Positions 63,642 to 64,000 of a stretch of 64,000 nt of DNA are shown piece after piece. Source of the DNA: Salinimicrobium terrae DSM 17865 (lineage in GTDB: Bacteria > Bacteroidota > Bacteroidia > Flavobacteriales > Flavobacteriaceae); assembly GCF_000424665.1 (NCBI RefSeq), contig NZ_AUKI01000017.1:186001-250000 (forward strand). The letters are read 5' to 3'. Below the pieces are notes generated by a model, which saw only the letters and a program-made list of their open reading frames with translations, was not told the DNA's origin and did not search any database. Position 1 is the stretch's first letter. Each line of letters begins with the position of its first letter. Position numbers and translations under genes: made by a program.

Positions 63642-64000
63642 TTATTATTTCTTTTAAACAGGATTTGTCTTTAAGGCTACTTCTTCCATTTTGCTTTCTT
63701 AAACTCACGTTTAATCTTGATAAGCTGCAATAAATCATACCAGGAACCCAAGGAAGGATTTTGTGGAGCATTTTATTTTTTAGGGAGAGCAATTGAGGAT
63801 TCTGTACCTTCTTTTCACCTATTATAATTAAGATTATCTATCAGAAGAGATTTTCAAGATATTCTTTAATAAGACTTTTTAACCTCCTGCGCAGTCAATA
63901 ATTTCTTGAATAGGGGACAATTTTTTTCAAAAAACGTGGAGTTAAAAATTGACTCAAAAATGGCAGTTCTATAAGAGAATTCGTCAATTTCTGTAACGCC
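63642..64000. other. Gene-free stretch with a short protein-like remnant
   Basis: No intact gene. On the minus strand, 63772-63677 reads a 31-codon segment with PSLGSWYDLLQLIKIKREFK and ending KAKWKK before a TAG, preceded by an in-frame stop. It looks like the C-terminal tail of a lost gene, but the family is not identified. The remaining bases to the window end show nothing recognisable. Confidence 0.35.

Noticed and set aside
63571-63792. 73-codon minus-strand frame after the sensor gene
   Set aside because: It overlaps the end of the sensor gene. The protein-like text here is in a different frame and is broken by a stop.

Overview
The window comes from a marine-type Flavobacteriaceae bacterium (Bacteroidota), probably near Gramella or Salegentibacter. 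This is judged from protein families rather than by alignment: paired SusC/SusD, a hybrid two-component regulator, a T9SS sorting domain, DUF2490 and DUF4861 proteins, Bacteroidetes-type TAnnTTTG promoter boxes, and a CxxxC SCO1 protein beside feoAB.

Layout. (1) Bases 1-15,116 look like ordinary chromosome. They hold an iron(II) uptake operon (SCO1, feoA, feoB and a small Cys-rich protein), rseP, a 5'-nucleotidase lipoprotein, a scrambled tRNA-Asn cluster with a GIY-YIG gene, an acyl-CoA synthetase, proC, an M28 peptidase, a small HD hydrolase, a repeat lipoprotein, a DUF1028 protein and a DUF2490 protein. (2) An intact tRNA-Arg(CCT) lies at 15,117-15,188. Its last 23 bases plus 58 bases of downstream terminator sequence recur as a direct repeat (81 bp, two mismatches) at 59,106-59,186. 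The 43.9 kb between the copies reads as a genomic island inserted at the tRNA 3' end, with the decayed N-terminus of a tyrosine integrase just inside the left end. (3) The island carries an essentially complete pectin utilisation system. (4) Outside the right repeat lies a 1383-residue hybrid two-component sensor/regulator, followed by about 360 bp with no intact gene.

How the island works. SusC/SusD and surface lipoproteins would capture and import pectic oligomers. Lyases (PL1, PL9, PL10), polygalacturonases (two GH28), esterases (two CE8 domains, two CE12 domains, one serine esterase), GH105 and GH43 trim them. A TRAP transporter (DctPQM) would bring monouronates across the inner membrane. 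Unsaturated uronate goes through KdgF, KduI and KduD to KDG. Galacturonate goes through UxaC, UxaB and UxaA to KDG. KDG kinase (two copies) and KDPG aldolase then give pyruvate and glyceraldehyde 3-phosphate. An alternative branch (UxaE plus an SDR reductase) would lead to mannonate, but no mannonate dehydratase is visible here.

Regulation. A LacI-family gene sits inside the island. Copies of a palindrome TGTAATCGATTACA lie immediately after the -7 box of susC, kduI and one GH28 gene, which suggests a small LacI regulon travelling with the island. The most interesting points are the tRNA-flanked pectin island, this operator architecture, the internally duplicated T9SS protein, and the GIY-YIG gene embedded in tRNA-Asn fragments.
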